DNA of 64,000 bases from Nematocida parisii ERTm1 (lineage: Eukaryota; Microsporidia). The DNA lies in assembly GCF_000250985.1 (NCBI RefSeq), contig NW_013524648.1:421441-485440 (forward strand). Reading direction: 5' to 3'. The first letter of the stretch is position 1. Each line of letters opens with the position of its first letter. A model generated the notes under the pieces. The model saw only the letters and a list, made by a program, of their open reading frames with translations. It had not been told where the DNA came from and searched no databases. The position numbers and the translations under genes were made by a program. Shown piece after piece: positions 27,386-36,763 of the stretch.

Positions 27386-29299
27386 ATGTGGAAGCGTGTG
27401 CTTGTAGGCCTTGTGTTATGTGCAGGGATGCTATTTGGGCATGCAGAGGAGAAACAAGATGTAAAACAAGAGAATTCTTCATGTCCATATGAATGCAATA
27501 AGATATTTGATAGTATATTCATTAAAACAGACATAGAACAAGCAAAGCGCAATATAGATGCAGCAAAAGGGCCATGCAAGCACTTTTATGCGTGGTTTAT
27601 ATATACGTATGTGGACTTAGATATTAAAGCAGGGGTTGAGTCACTGTGGAAGTCATTGTACTCTACGTGCAGCACTAAAAATCTGGCGTATCTAGTGTAT
27701 GCGAGCAAAATGTACAGGAAGCACAACATAATTGGGACAGAAGCAGAGATGGTGAAATATTATAGGCCAGTGGCAGAGGAAGTGTTTAATGGGTTTTTCA
27801 AGAAGAAGATTACGCTGTTTACCAAGTGGAAGCTTTCTAGGCTACACAAGCAGGGAGAGAATGCAAAGATAATCCAATTTATAAAAACGCTGAAGAGCAC
27901 GGGAAGTGCAACTGCGAATGAAAATCTGCTTTCATTGATAAAAATGGGGTATATTGATGCAGAGCAGCACATTGACTTTCTTAAGGAGCATGCACGGACG
28001 GGGAGTGCAGATGCTATGGGGATACTTGGAAATATGTACTACTATGGATGGGGTGTGAAGCCAAGCAAGATAACTGCTCGGCACTACTTCTCAGAAGGGG
28101 CAAAGAAGAATGATGCAGATTGCTTGAATGGTTTAGGAATGCTGTATGCAGAGGATGGGAATGTGTTTGAAAGCAAGCTGTATTTAGAGAAAGCATCTGC
28201 AATTGGATCGCAGGAGGCAGACTATAATCTGTACAAGTTATACGAAAATGCGAATAAGTTTGTTGGTGAGATACATCTGATGAAGGCAGCCAAGCACGAT
28301 GGGTACTTGCCTGCAGTGTATACATATGCAGAGAAGGAGCGACTAAAGGGAGACATAAAAAGAACAACTGTCTCACAATATAAAAGCATCGCTTCATACC
28401 ATGACCAAGTAGTGGCACTAGAAAAGAATGCAATCGAGATGTACAGAGACCACAGGAATGCAGAGGCATTTTATATGTCACTGCTAATAGGGGATCTTTG
28501 CCCTAAAACAGGATATGAGAATGCGCAGTATATCTTGAAACACCGAGTAATCAAGCCAGGTTTAATCCAAAGACTATATAAGTACACCAGTCTATGGAAA
28601 GACAAGAAAGAATCTGACTCAGAACCAGCAGAAGTTGAAATTAAAATACAAGACAAAAATGCGAAAGATATTGAAGAAATTCTGAACACCCAGGCAGGAG
28701 AGACACAAAAAGAGAATGCTTCTAAAGAATCCAAGAGTACTGAAACAAAAAAAGAATCAGTAAATGAAGAAGCCGTGCCCGATGTGAACACAGAAAAAAT
28801 AGAAAATGCAAAATCAGTGAACACCAATAATAACGACAAGATAAAGAATGCCACAAAGCTGTACATATTGCTGAATACAAGGCTGGCAAGGTCAAGTGAC
28901 AGCAATGCAGCAATAGAATTAGGAGATGCATACTTCTACGGAACAGGAGTGAAGAAGGACCTTACCAAGGCATTCTCCAGGTATTATTCATCGTCCCTCA
29001 TGGAAAGTGCAGAGGGCGACTATCTCACAGGGTGGATGTACGAAATGGGCTATGGAGTGAAAAGAAACTATGCACTCGCACAGACCTTCTACATGCAAAT
29101 GTACGAGAGAGAAGAGAATTCGTATCTTTTATACGGTGTGCTAATGACACGACTGTTCATTAAGAAGAACCTTTCAAATATAATAGCACTATTTACAGTG
29201 GGTGCATCAGTTATATTTGGCTGGATGACCATCCCACAGGCACTTCTCTTTATAAACAGAAGAAAGGCCGTAACAGCAGCCAATAACCCAAAGCAATGA
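27386..29299 (+). CDS. Sel1-repeat ER membrane protein, HRD3/SEL1L-like
   Basis: HRD3/SEL1L proteins recruit misfolded ER proteins to the HRD1 ubiquitin ligase. The 637-aa product has a signal peptide (MWKRVLVGLVLCAGMLFGHA) and Sel1 repeats around residues 208-275, such as ADAMGILGNMYYYGWGVKPS. A charged lysine/glutamate-rich linker spans about 400-480. Further repeats lie around 508-575 (AIELGDAYFYGTGVKKD, GDYLTGWMYEMGYGVKR), and a single membrane segment lies near 597-617 with a short basic tail. This architecture is that of type I HRD3. Other Sel1 proteins are possible. The lectin at 33006 and this gene are both ER/Golgi quality-control or transport candidates. Confidence 0.75.
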   Translation: MWKRVLVGLVLCAGMLFGHAEEKQDVKQENSSCPYECNKIFDSIFIKTDIEQAKRNIDAAKGPCKHFYAWFIYTYVDLDIKAGVESLWKSLYSTCSTKNLAYLVYASKMYRKHNIIGTEAEMVKYYRPVAEEVFNGFFKKKITLFTKWKLSRLHKQGENAKIIQFIKTLKSTGSATANENLLSLIKMGYIDAEQHIDFLKEHARTGSADAMGILGNMYYYGWGVKPSKITARHYFSEGAKKNDADCLNGLGMLYAEDGNVFESKLYLEKASAIGSQEADYNLYKLYENANKFVGEIHLMKAAKHDGYLPAVYTYAEKERLKGDIKRTTVSQYKSIASYHDQVVALEKNAIEMYRDHRNAEAFYMSLLIGDLCPKTGYENAQYILKHRVIKPGLIQRLYKYTSLWKDKKESDSEPAEVEIKIQDKNAKDIEEILNTQAGETQKENASKESKSTETKKESVNEEAVPDVNTEKIENAKSVNTNNNDKIKNATKLYILLNTRLARSSDSNAAIELGDAYFYGTGVKKDLTKAFSRYYSSSLMESAEGDYLTGWMYEMGYGVKRNYALAQTFYMQMYEREENSYLLYGVLMTRLFIKKNLSNIIALFTVGASVIFGWMTIPQALLFINRRKAVTAANNPKQ

Positions 29300-29383
29300 A
29301 TAAGAAATAAACATTTTTTTGTACTCTCGTGATATGCCCGTAATTATATCTGAACAGACCAGTGCACTTTACTATTTATGCAA

Positions 29384-29400
29384 TAACCCGATATAACCCG
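29384..29400 (+). promoter_or_regulatory. TAACCCG motif dimer, 10-bp period
   Basis: TAACCCGATATAACCCG, exact 10-bp period, in the spacer between the HRD3-like gene and eIF4G. Confidence 0.55.
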
Positions 29401-29653
29401 TTTTAAGTGTTTTTAATTATTAGCCAGTAGTACGCCATGGATAATATTTAAATATTTCTGATTGGAATATTTCCGTGATAAAATATTTTAATCACAGTGA
29501 TTGCATAAAATTAAGACCAGTCACAGTGTTCTGCTATAGGATGGGCCAATTATTGAATATTTCATGTGTTTGTGTGTTATTGCAACGAGTCTCAAACAAA
29601 GTGTTTTAAGAGGCAATTGGCTACTTATTTGTTTTATTTTAGTTTTTTCTCAT

Positions 29654-29657
29654 CCCC
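29654..29657 (+). promoter_or_regulatory. CCC-like start-proximal signal of eIF4G
   Basis: A CCCC run three bases before the ATG, preceded by a T-rich stretch. CCC-like signals directly before start codons have been described in microsporidia. The same layout occurs before the uL29 gene at 32566. Confidence 0.4.
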
Positions 29658-29660
29658 AGT

Positions 29661-32375
29661 ATGGATAGTGAAGAGCAAAGATCTGCTGTTATGCATAACG
29701 AAAGATATTCAGAAAAGCCGTACAATGCTGCCCGAAAAGACCATTCGTATGAGAACAAGAAGCCCGCGTATAAATCACAGTTTCGTACAGATACAAAGAA
29801 AGCGGAAATAGATAAAAAGAAGAAAAAGAAGCGAGAGGAAAGTGCCACCGACAAGGAAGACATTTTGATTTCTGGCCTACCAAAGCGAGAGAACAAAGGG
29901 TTTCAGTTAGTGCTTCAGGATGGGTCGCAAATAACTGCGCAACTTATTCAGGAGGAACTAAAGAAGTACCAGAGTGCATCTGGCACCGCTGCTGTCTCAG
30001 AGGAACCCAACGTGGAGAGTGCTGAGCCAGAAAAAAGTGAAAAGGAGGAGACTATTTCTGAGCCTACTAAGGCAGTGGAGAGCGAGTCTGTAAAAGAAGA
30101 AGCTTTGTCTGGTGAAAAGGCAGAGGTTGTAGAGCCAGTTGCACCTGTTCCAGAAAAGCCTAAGCTGAGCCCACTTGAGGAGATGAAGATGCAGCTGGAC
30201 AGGCATCTGGAAGAGGAGAGGAAGAAGAAAGCCATGGAAGCTGCAGCAGCACTAGATGTACGCTCTGAGGAGTCTTCTAAAGCCGAGACTGCACAGCCAG
30301 AAGTTTCAGCACCTGAAAAGCCATTGAGTACGGTGGCTGAGAAGCCTGTTGAGCCTGTTAAGGAAGACTCAGAAGAGGAGGAGGAAGATGAGGAACCTAC
30401 TGGACCTGACGTAAATATTTGGACCAGAAAGAAATCAAAAAATCTGCTGAATACTATATTCAACAAAGTCCCCGAAAAGAAGTCACCAGCAAAAGCACCG
30501 GCATTCCGTACTGCACGAAAAGTATCTACTTTAGGCAAGGCCACTGCACCAGCAGCGCAGGGACCAACTCTTACTATAGAAAAGCCAGAGAAGACATTCA
30601 AGGAAAAGGGCGAGGGTGTTTTTAGACAGGACAAGCTTGCAAAAGGTATTGGCAAAATGAAAATATCTTCAGACTCTGCCAGCCGCACGCCAAAGGAAGA
30701 GCCGTATAAAAAGGCTGAAGCAGCACCTTCTGCAGGAACAAAGACTATTTCTTCTGCTGGTGCCAATAAGCCAGAGAGTGCCGCAGTGACTGTGTCAGAA
30801 AAGATACATTTACAGGAAAGGGCAGAGACCACTCCGCAGACAATTGCAGCCACTGCAAGTACAAAGAAGGCCGAGCCGATCTCTTTTGCAGCTGTTGACA
30901 AAGCAGTAAGCAGCCCGGACAGCTTCTACAAGTCTCTGGACGGAGCCACAATCACTTCTCTTCCCATTATATACTCAAAGGAACAGCTTTGGGCACTGAA
31001 GAGCCGCTCTGAAGGAATGCCAAGTATAATAGACAAAAACATACTTGCCAAGTCAATTGGGGCTGGGAAGAAGAGGAAGGACTTTAAGATGTTTAAGACA
31101 TCGGGGTTCAAGGATGCGCGAAAGACTGCTTTGCCTGTGACTGTGTTTGAGAGCATTGAGCCGTACATTGCAGAGTTCAACCTTGCACTGAACCAGGTCT
31201 GCCAGAACAACATTGATGAGGTGGCCAAGAGAATACTTTCCATTAAAGTGCCAACTGTTGAGGCGATGGAGGAGCTTGCAAAGGCGTTCTTTAACCGGGC
31301 GATGGTTGAGCATGCGTACACGGGTGTTTATGCTGCACTGGTTGAGCGGCTTGAGGTTCGGTTTAGAGCACAGACTGAAGAACCATTTGTTGAGAACTCT
31401 CCTACAGGGTACAAGACAGTCTTCCGACGCACCATCATAAAGCTGTCACAGCAGGAGTTCATGGTCAAGAGAACTTGGGCCACAGACCAGGTGGAGCACA
31501 AGATGGTAAGTATGACAGCAGAGGAGCTTGCCAAGCGTGTTATGGAAATCAGCAGCAACAAGGAAAAGGAGTACGAAAGAATCAGCATAAAGAAGAGAGC
31601 ACTTACTATTGCTAGATTTGCAGTGGAGCTTTACTTACAGCTGGTACTTAAGGACAGCACTATGCACTCGTCGATATTCTTCATAATGGAGGATAGAACT
31701 CCAGAAAACGTTGAAATTGTCTGCTACATTCTAAAGCACGCAGGAAGTCGGCTGGATGTTCCAATTGCCAAGGAGTACATGGACTCATACATTACATGGC
31801 TTAAAGAGTCATCTGCAAACTTAAGCGTTCGGTACAAATTCATGGTTGAGGAGATAATTGACCTAAGAAAGCACAGCTGGGTGGCAAAGGATTCCAGAAA
31901 AGACTCCGAGGATGAGGACGACGGGTGGAAGAGCAGCAAAACAAAAGAAAAGAAGAAGTTCGTTAAAGAAAAGTCTGTCCGCAAGGAAAGTATTTCTAAG
32001 ACCCAGAAAGTATCAGAGTTCATTGAATTGCACGACGATGAGTACAGAAAGATGGAGTCCGATGCAGTTTCTACACTAAAGTGCAGCAACAAGACGTTTG
32101 CACCAGCAGAACATGCAAAGAGACTATCAGTAGAGTACAACAGCTTAAGTGCAATATTCTTCACGGCGCTTATTAAAATAACCATTGAGGGATACGGAGA
32201 TACCTTAGAGAACGGAATGGGACTGGTCAAAGAATGGACTAAATTAGTTCCACTGTCCCCACAGAAGAAAGAAGAAGTGTTTGAATATATAGAAGAGATA
32301 ATGCCAGACTTGGTCGATGACTCTCCCAAAGCACCCGCACACTTTGAAGAAATCAAAAAAGCACTCCATAAATAA
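29661..32375 (+). CDS. Translation initiation factor eIF4G
   Basis: eIF4G is the scaffold that links cap-binding eIF4E, helicase eIF4A and the ribosome. The 904-aa product has a long disordered N-terminal half rich in Lys, Glu, Ala and Pro (acidic runs near residues 235-250). A MIF4G HEAT domain starts near 490: FNLALNQVCQNNIDEVAKRIL, AYTGVYAALVERLE and VELYLQLVLKDSTMHSSIFF. A charged linker (residues about 745-790) leads to a final helical segment of about 110 residues. The N-terminal region carries the motif-poor but charge-rich composition usual for the family. The antisense strand holds a long serine-rich open frame that is only its shadow. Confidence 0.82.
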   Translation: MDSEEQRSAVMHNERYSEKPYNAARKDHSYENKKPAYKSQFRTDTKKAEIDKKKKKKREESATDKEDILISGLPKRENKGFQLVLQDGSQITAQLIQEELKKYQSASGTAAVSEEPNVESAEPEKSEKEETISEPTKAVESESVKEEALSGEKAEVVEPVAPVPEKPKLSPLEEMKMQLDRHLEEERKKKAMEAAAALDVRSEESSKAETAQPEVSAPEKPLSTVAEKPVEPVKEDSEEEEEDEEPTGPDVNIWTRKKSKNLLNTIFNKVPEKKSPAKAPAFRTARKVSTLGKATAPAAQGPTLTIEKPEKTFKEKGEGVFRQDKLAKGIGKMKISSDSASRTPKEEPYKKAEAAPSAGTKTISSAGANKPESAAVTVSEKIHLQERAETTPQTIAATASTKKAEPISFAAVDKAVSSPDSFYKSLDGATITSLPIIYSKEQLWALKSRSEGMPSIIDKNILAKSIGAGKKRKDFKMFKTSGFKDARKTALPVTVFESIEPYIAEFNLALNQVCQNNIDEVAKRILSIKVPTVEAMEELAKAFFNRAMVEHAYTGVYAALVERLEVRFRAQTEEPFVENSPTGYKTVFRRTIIKLSQQEFMVKRTWATDQVEHKMVSMTAEELAKRVMEISSNKEKEYERISIKKRALTIARFAVELYLQLVLKDSTMHSSIFFIMEDRTPENVEIVCYILKHAGSRLDVPIAKEYMDSYITWLKESSANLSVRYKFMVEEIIDLRKHSWVAKDSRKDSEDEDDGWKSSKTKEKKKFVKEKSVRKESISKTQKVSEFIELHDDEYRKMESDAVSTLKCSNKTFAPAEHAKRLSVEYNSLSAIFFTALIKITIEGYGDTLENGMGLVKEWTKLVPLSPQKKEEVFEYIEEIMPDLVDDSPKAPAHFEEIKKALHK

Positions 32376-32557
32376 ATACTCTCAAATGAGCCACTCTAGT
32401 GATAATCTATGCCTTATCTAATTAATTATTGCATGTTCGGGCAGTGCACACAGATATTTATTCGCTGTTATTAATTATAACTGGCACTTATTTCCGTTTG
32501 GTAACGGCGTATTTTTTCTTTCAAGATTCTAAATATTATTTTCGCAAATATTTTTAT

Positions 32558-32561
32558 CCCC
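32558..32561 (+). promoter_or_regulatory. CCC-like start-proximal signal of uL29
   Basis: CCCC four bases before the ATG, after a T-rich run. It parallels the site before eIF4G. Assignment as a microsporidian CCC-like signal is by position and sequence only. Confidence 0.4.
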
Positions 32562-32565
32562 TGCA

Positions 32566-32928
32566 ATGGGTAAAAGTGAATTTACAAACCAGTTAAGAGC
32601 AATGACATACGCCGAGGTGGAGGGCACACTCTCAGACAAAAAGATGCAAGTCTTAAGAATGAGAAACAATGTCAAAGGAGAGGAGTACAAAAACACTGCC
32701 GAGTGGATCACCACAAAGAAAGACATTGCAAGATGTCTTGGTGTCTTAACAGAGAAGAAGAGGCAGGAGATCAAGGAAGAGTGCGAGAGAGAGAACAAGC
32801 CACTTCCAAAGTTCTTCACAAAGAAGCTTCCAAAGGCCCAGAGAGTAAACATTCCAAAGGAAATGCTTGAGAGATACAGACAGAACAGATATCCCCTCAG
32901 AAGAAAGATTGTTGTCTTTACTCCATAA
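32566..32928 (+). CDS. RPL35: 60S ribosomal protein uL29 (L35)
   Basis: This is a structural protein of the large ribosomal subunit near the exit tunnel. The 120-aa product has the helix pair typical of L29 (LSDKKMQVLRMRNNV, then a TKKDIARCLGVLTEKKRQE block matching the RKSIARVLTV region). It ends in the eukaryotic L35 signature RQNRYPLRRKIVVF. Length matches L35 of other eukaryotes. The start is fixed by a short MGKSE head. Confidence 0.9.
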   Translation: MGKSEFTNQLRAMTYAEVEGTLSDKKMQVLRMRNNVKGEEYKNTAEWITTKKDIARCLGVLTEKKRQEIKEECERENKPLPKFFTKKLPKAQRVNIPKEMLERYRQNRYPLRRKIVVFTP

Positions 32929-33005
32929 ACAAGCCAATCCTTCCATTTACGTCAGAGAATAAACCGTGCTTTAAATTAATTTATACAAAGTATTTTTGCA
33001 TCTGA

Positions 33006-33848
33006 ATGAAATTTACGTATTTGTTACTGCTGGTGAGCAGTGCCTTAGTTTTGGCCGCGGATAGTATGCAGCCTGTATATAAAAGCAAGGCAAGTATGTA
33101 CAGGCCGTACCTTGATAGAATCACGGGCAGGTTAGTATTTGGTACCATGCAGGGCGGGTGCAATATTGTGTCGATGGGGAATGAAGCAGGTGTGCACTTG
33201 ACGCAGAGCACAGATAATTCATACGGAAGTGTCACTGCAAAGCATCCCATTGCCATGGACAACTGGAAGGTGGACATACACATGTCAGTAAAAAGAGGCG
33301 CCCAGGGCATGGGCGTATGGTTTACAAAAGACTTTAACTCTGGCACACTCTTTGGAGGAAGCCCGCAGTTCAATGGTCTTCTTGTATTTATGGCTATGTC
33401 TGAGAACACGCTCACTGATAAGTATCCCATGATAGGCATAGCCACTGCATATGGCGGTGCACCCGTTGTGCACTTCTCTAAGAAGGTGGATGTAGTGCAG
33501 GACTGCATGATTAGTCTTAAGTTTGTGAATGGAGTACTCTCAGTTATGTACGGTGGAAGAGACAAAGAAGTAAAACTAATTGAAGAGATGAGAAGAGTGT
33601 CATTTGATGATGGAACACGTCTAACCATATCTGGGCAGGTGGCAGATTCAGATGGAGACATAAACATAAAGAGCATATCCGTTTTTAAGATGCACCGCCC
33701 CAGAAGAATCCCCGCAGCTGATGAAATACCAAAGACCCGGCAGAAAATGACTTGGCTGGTATTTGGTGCTGTACTCGTTGGTGTTGGGTATTATGTTTAT
33801 AAACAACGAACCGTTAAGCAAAAGCATAAAGGTATTCTACAGCAATAA
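33006..33848 (+). CDS. L-type lectin-like cargo receptor (ERGIC-53/VIP36 family)
   Basis: L-type lectins of this family carry glycoproteins between ER and Golgi. The 280-aa product begins with a signal peptide (MKFTYLLLLVSSALVLAA). It then has a legume-lectin-like fold with GMGVWFTKDFNSGTLFGGSP and FNGLLVFMAMSEN, which corresponds to the GDGxAFWxT...FxGLxVFxD region of the family. A membrane segment near residues 245-263 and a basic cytosolic tail follow. The calcium-binding Asp usual in the VFxDT segment is not obvious, so sugar binding may be lost (inference). No coiled-coil stalk is present, unlike ERGIC-53. Confidence 0.75.
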   Translation: MKFTYLLLLVSSALVLAADSMQPVYKSKASMYRPYLDRITGRLVFGTMQGGCNIVSMGNEAGVHLTQSTDNSYGSVTAKHPIAMDNWKVDIHMSVKRGAQGMGVWFTKDFNSGTLFGGSPQFNGLLVFMAMSENTLTDKYPMIGIATAYGGAPVVHFSKKVDVVQDCMISLKFVNGVLSVMYGGRDKEVKLIEEMRRVSFDDGTRLTISGQVADSDGDINIKSISVFKMHRPRRIPAADEIPKTRQKMTWLVFGAVLVGVGYYVYKQRTVKQKHKGILQQ

Positions 33849-34207
33849 GTATCTTTATACGGGAATTGTCTACGCTTGATTATTTTACCACAGAATAAAT
33901 TTCCAGTTACTGATTTTTAATTGCTTTATATTTATTTATAGTGTAATAGCCAGCTGGTTCTAATTTTTTGACTTTTTATTATTATTTAAATATTCTTTAT
34001 ACTCTAAAATGAACTTCTGTTCTACTAAAAGGAAATTTTAATTAGTGCTGGTACAACTGGTACTTTGACTGGTTTACTGTTAAATATGTAATAAATGGAT
34101 ATTTATATGGAATGTCCCGATACAACCCGAATTGTCTGTTGTAATAACTTTAAATAGTCTAAATCACAGAATATACTAATATTATCTTATGATTACTGTT
34201 AATTATT
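33849..34207. other. Intergenic spacer
   Basis: About 360 bp between two convergent genes, AT-rich. The only distinct element is the motif dimer at 34115-34131. Confidence 0.5.
34115..34131 (+). promoter_or_regulatory. TAACCCGAA-like motif dimer, 10-bp period
   Basis: TCCCGATACAACCCGAA, with a 10-bp period and one diverged half. Confidence 0.5.
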
Positions 34208-34615
34208 CTATAGTACGGCATTCTTTCTGTTTAATTCCTTACCATTGTGTATAAACTTATTCTTAGACATCCTTATATCCTGCAGTGTCTCATAATCCTT
34301 TGCTTTTACTACACCATGGGCTGTATCCGCAGTGGATATAACTACATTACCTGACTCACCAAGTGAAAGCACTCTGCCGTGCACTGTATCGCCTGGTGAA
34401 AATAGTTCATTTAATTTTGTCTCGTCTTTAATCCCATACTGTGCATCTTCTCTGTGGATGACTGCTGGTACTTCTATTGATTTTATGCCATCTATTGCTA
34501 TAATACGCAGCAGTACGTGATTATACGCTATATACTCTACAATACATGCGGCAGTGCTATTTACATATGGTCTTATAAGTCTTGGTGTGTAGCCGTATTC
34601 TCCTGGTAGAGCCAT
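34208..34615 (-). CDS. CSL4: Exosome cap protein CSL4
   Basis: CSL4 caps the exosome ring and helps admit RNA. The 135-aa product starts with PGEYGY and has an S1-like barrel containing AVIHREDAQYGIKDETKL, the turn FSPGDTVHGRVLSLGESGNVVISTADTAHGVVKA, which matches the FRPGDIVxAxVISLG..LLTTAxxxLGVVxA pattern of CSL4. The C-terminal zinc ribbon of animal CSL4 is not present. The gene is divergent from NUF2 with a 30-bp gap. Confidence 0.87.
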   Translation of the reverse strand: MALPGEYGYTPRLIRPYVNSTAACIVEYIAYNHVLLRIIAIDGIKSIEVPAVIHREDAQYGIKDETKLNELFSPGDTVHGRVLSLGESGNVVISTADTAHGVVKAKDYETLQDIRMSKNKFIHNGKELNRKNAVL

Positions 34616-34645
34616 TTCTTAATAATTAAAAATTTCATTACGAAA

Positions 34646-35935
34646 ATGAAAGCACACCCACAGACGTACTCCATGCCAAACATGCCTGTTAAGGAGATAG
34701 TAGAATGCCTGTCAGAGAGTGGTTTTAATATATTAGCAGCAGATATAACCAACCCCAACACAGGATACATCACAAGACTCTACGAAGGTATTTTAGGCAT
34801 ATTTCTAGAGCAAAGAATACCCGAGAGTGTTGATGAGTCTGTCTCACTCGTTCTAATATATATGCACATGAAGAAATTCTTAGAAAGAATAGGGATTGGT
34901 CCGTTTCTTATGTCGGATATTATAAAGCCAGAAGCCAGCAGGACCATACGGATATTAAGCGGGATAGTTAACTTTGGGTTATTTAAAGAGAGTAAGCGGC
35001 ATTTACTGACTAATATATACAGGAAAAGGGAAGAAATTGAAATAACAATAGAAGAGACAGAAAAATATATTGAAAAAAGCGAAAGCCTATTATCACAGAA
35101 GCGGCAGGAGCGGGGTGAGTCACTCAGGCAGATAAAAAGCATAATGAAAGAAATTTCAGAGAAAGAATCAGAGATAATAAATTATCACAGGACACAGCAG
35201 GCCACGGCAATTGAAACAGAAGAAATATCTAAAGAGCAGGAGAGGTTAAACGAGTGCATCAGCACAGAGAAGTGTGAGATAATGAATATAACCCAGGAGA
35301 TAACAAAGCTACAAGCAAAAATAGTGAAGAATCCAGAGCAATTAAAAGAATTATTAATTGCCATGAAGAGTCAGCTATCAGATGAAACAGAAATATTAAA
35401 GGAGTATGAGAAGAGAATATCAATTCTGCATAATACTATAGCCATGTTTCAGAGGGTAACTGAGGATTTAAAGTCACTCATGTGCGTGGTTTCTTTAGTG
35501 GGGGAGTACAGCAATAAATATTACGAGACAGAAGTTCAGCTGAAAAGGCTTCAGAACGAGAATGGCTCACTTGAGATAGAGAACAAATCAAAATTCTCTA
35601 AGAAACTGTTATTGGAAAAGAAAATCAGTTATATCGTAGATAAAATGGCAAATTTAACAACAGAGGATTCTATTCGCATGGACGGCTTAAAAAAAGAATT
35701 TGAAGCACTCCGGGCAAAGCACATAAAAATATCTGAGCAAAGAGAGCAGGCACAGCAATTAATACACAGAAATAACGAAGACATCAAAAATTTAGAAAAG
35801 GAAATAATTGAAATAGAATCGGTGCACCACTCTAAATTATCTTCAATATATAACGGATTAGTACAACAGAAGAACTTCCTTATTGGGTACGGCGAGGATA
35901 TACAAAAAGTCTTTAAAGGTGAGTACATTTTATAA
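34646..35935 (+). CDS. NUF2: Kinetochore protein NUF2
   Basis: NUF2 is part of the NDC80 complex that links kinetochores to microtubules. The 429-aa protein has an N-terminal calponin-homology-like domain (residues about 5-130) starting with YSMPNMPVKEIVECLSESGF and containing NPNTGYITRLYEGIL and RILSGIVNFGLFKE. A long coiled coil rich in Glu, Lys, Gln and Ile runs to near the C terminus. Length agrees with NUF2 of other eukaryotes. The start is the ATG at 34646, 30 bp from the divergent CSL4 start. Confidence 0.88.
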   Translation: MKAHPQTYSMPNMPVKEIVECLSESGFNILAADITNPNTGYITRLYEGILGIFLEQRIPESVDESVSLVLIYMHMKKFLERIGIGPFLMSDIIKPEASRTIRILSGIVNFGLFKESKRHLLTNIYRKREEIEITIEETEKYIEKSESLLSQKRQERGESLRQIKSIMKEISEKESEIINYHRTQQATAIETEEISKEQERLNECISTEKCEIMNITQEITKLQAKIVKNPEQLKELLIAMKSQLSDETEILKEYEKRISILHNTIAMFQRVTEDLKSLMCVVSLVGEYSNKYYETEVQLKRLQNENGSLEIENKSKFSKKLLLEKKISYIVDKMANLTTEDSIRMDGLKKEFEALRAKHIKISEQREQAQQLIHRNNEDIKNLEKEIIEIESVHHSKLSSIYNGLVQQKNFLIGYGEDIQKVFKGEYIL

Positions 35936-36010
35936 TCTGTAATAAAGTATTCCAAATGTTTATATTTTTATGGTTTAAGTGATTATAATGCAGTTTACGC
36001 CCTGTATAAA

Positions 36011-36030
36011 TTCGGGTTATATCGGGTTTA
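36011..36030 (-). promoter_or_regulatory. TAACCCGAA motif dimer, 10-bp period
   Basis: TTCGGGTTATATCGGGTTTA on the + strand, between the convergent stops of NUF2 and the 173-aa gene. Confidence 0.55.
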
Positions 36031-36157
36031 AATTATTCAATAACCCCTTCATTTCTACTACATCAGCAATTACTCAATAAAATTCCAGCAAGTGCCATTA
36101 TTATTCTGTATATAAATAGCAAAATTTATTTATTATAAAGAATAATAATGATTCTGC

Positions 36158-36679
36158 TTAATTAAGAGACTTCCTTCTACTGGCTGTTGTGGATGTATTA
36201 GGTACAAATGTAGTATTCCTTGCACTTCCATGAGATACACAGCCGCATTTCATTCTTTTTTTTGTTAGTGCCTGTAATGGTTTATGAACAGATAATTCTT
36301 CTTTATTGTGTCTCTTGGCTGGACAGTCATTCCTTACACTCTCTTCTTCTTTATTGTGTCTCTTGGCTGGACAGTCTTTCCTTACAACCTCTTCTTCTAA
36401 TTCTTGTTCATTCGATATTTCATCTGTTTCACTTAAAGAATCAAATACTTCCTCTGATGATAATTCTCTAATGTTTACTTCTGTTGCTGCTGTGCTTAGC
36501 TTAACCCGCTTCCTTGCCCTTGATTTGTTCATCTTCCTTCGCATTTTCCTTTCAAATGACGTGTTGTTTACGTGCTGTGGCTCTTTTATGTTTCTTACCT
36601 GCATGTTTATCTCTATCTCCTTTATTCTGTCTTTTATGTACTTGCTAACCAGTGAAAGCTCTTTCTTCCCCGTCTCCAT
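36158..36679 (-). CDS. Small charged protein with a 16-aa tandem repeat
   Basis: The 173-aa product has no recognised family. It starts with a basic helical part (residues 1-65, rich in Lys and Arg, including RKMRRKMNKSRARKR), followed by an acidic serine-rich part. Then come two copies of a 16-residue unit with the core DCPAKRHNKEE, encoded by a perfect-period 48-bp repeat at about 36297-36392, and a basic serine/threonine-rich tail. The basic stretch could be a nuclear localisation signal (inference). The start ATG lies 85 bp beyond the VPS13 stop on the same strand. Confidence 0.65.
   Translation of the reverse strand: METGKKELSLVSKYIKDRIKEIEINMQVRNIKEPQHVNNTSFERKMRRKMNKSRARKRVKLSTAATEVNIRELSSEEVFDSLSETDEISNEQELEEEVVRKDCPAKRHNKEEESVRNDCPAKRHNKEELSVHKPLQALTKKRMKCGCVSHGSARNTTFVPNTSTTASRRKSLN
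36297..36392 (-). repeat. 48-bp tandem repeat, two copies
   Basis: The unit around TTTATTGTGTCTCTTGGCTG occurs twice, with starts 48 bp apart and few differences. It codes for the 16-residue protein repeat. The period is a multiple of three, so copy changes keep the frame. Confidence 0.85.
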
Positions 36680-36763
36680 ATTAAAAACCCAAAAATTACA
36701 AAACCAACTCTAATAAATACAGAATAATATTGTACGATTTACTAGATTTATGATATCCCTGGA

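Noticed and set aside
29948-30901. 317-codon serine-rich frame antisense to eIF4G
   Set aside because: Low-complexity shadow of the Lys/Glu/Ala-rich coding strand; no family and no separate start context.
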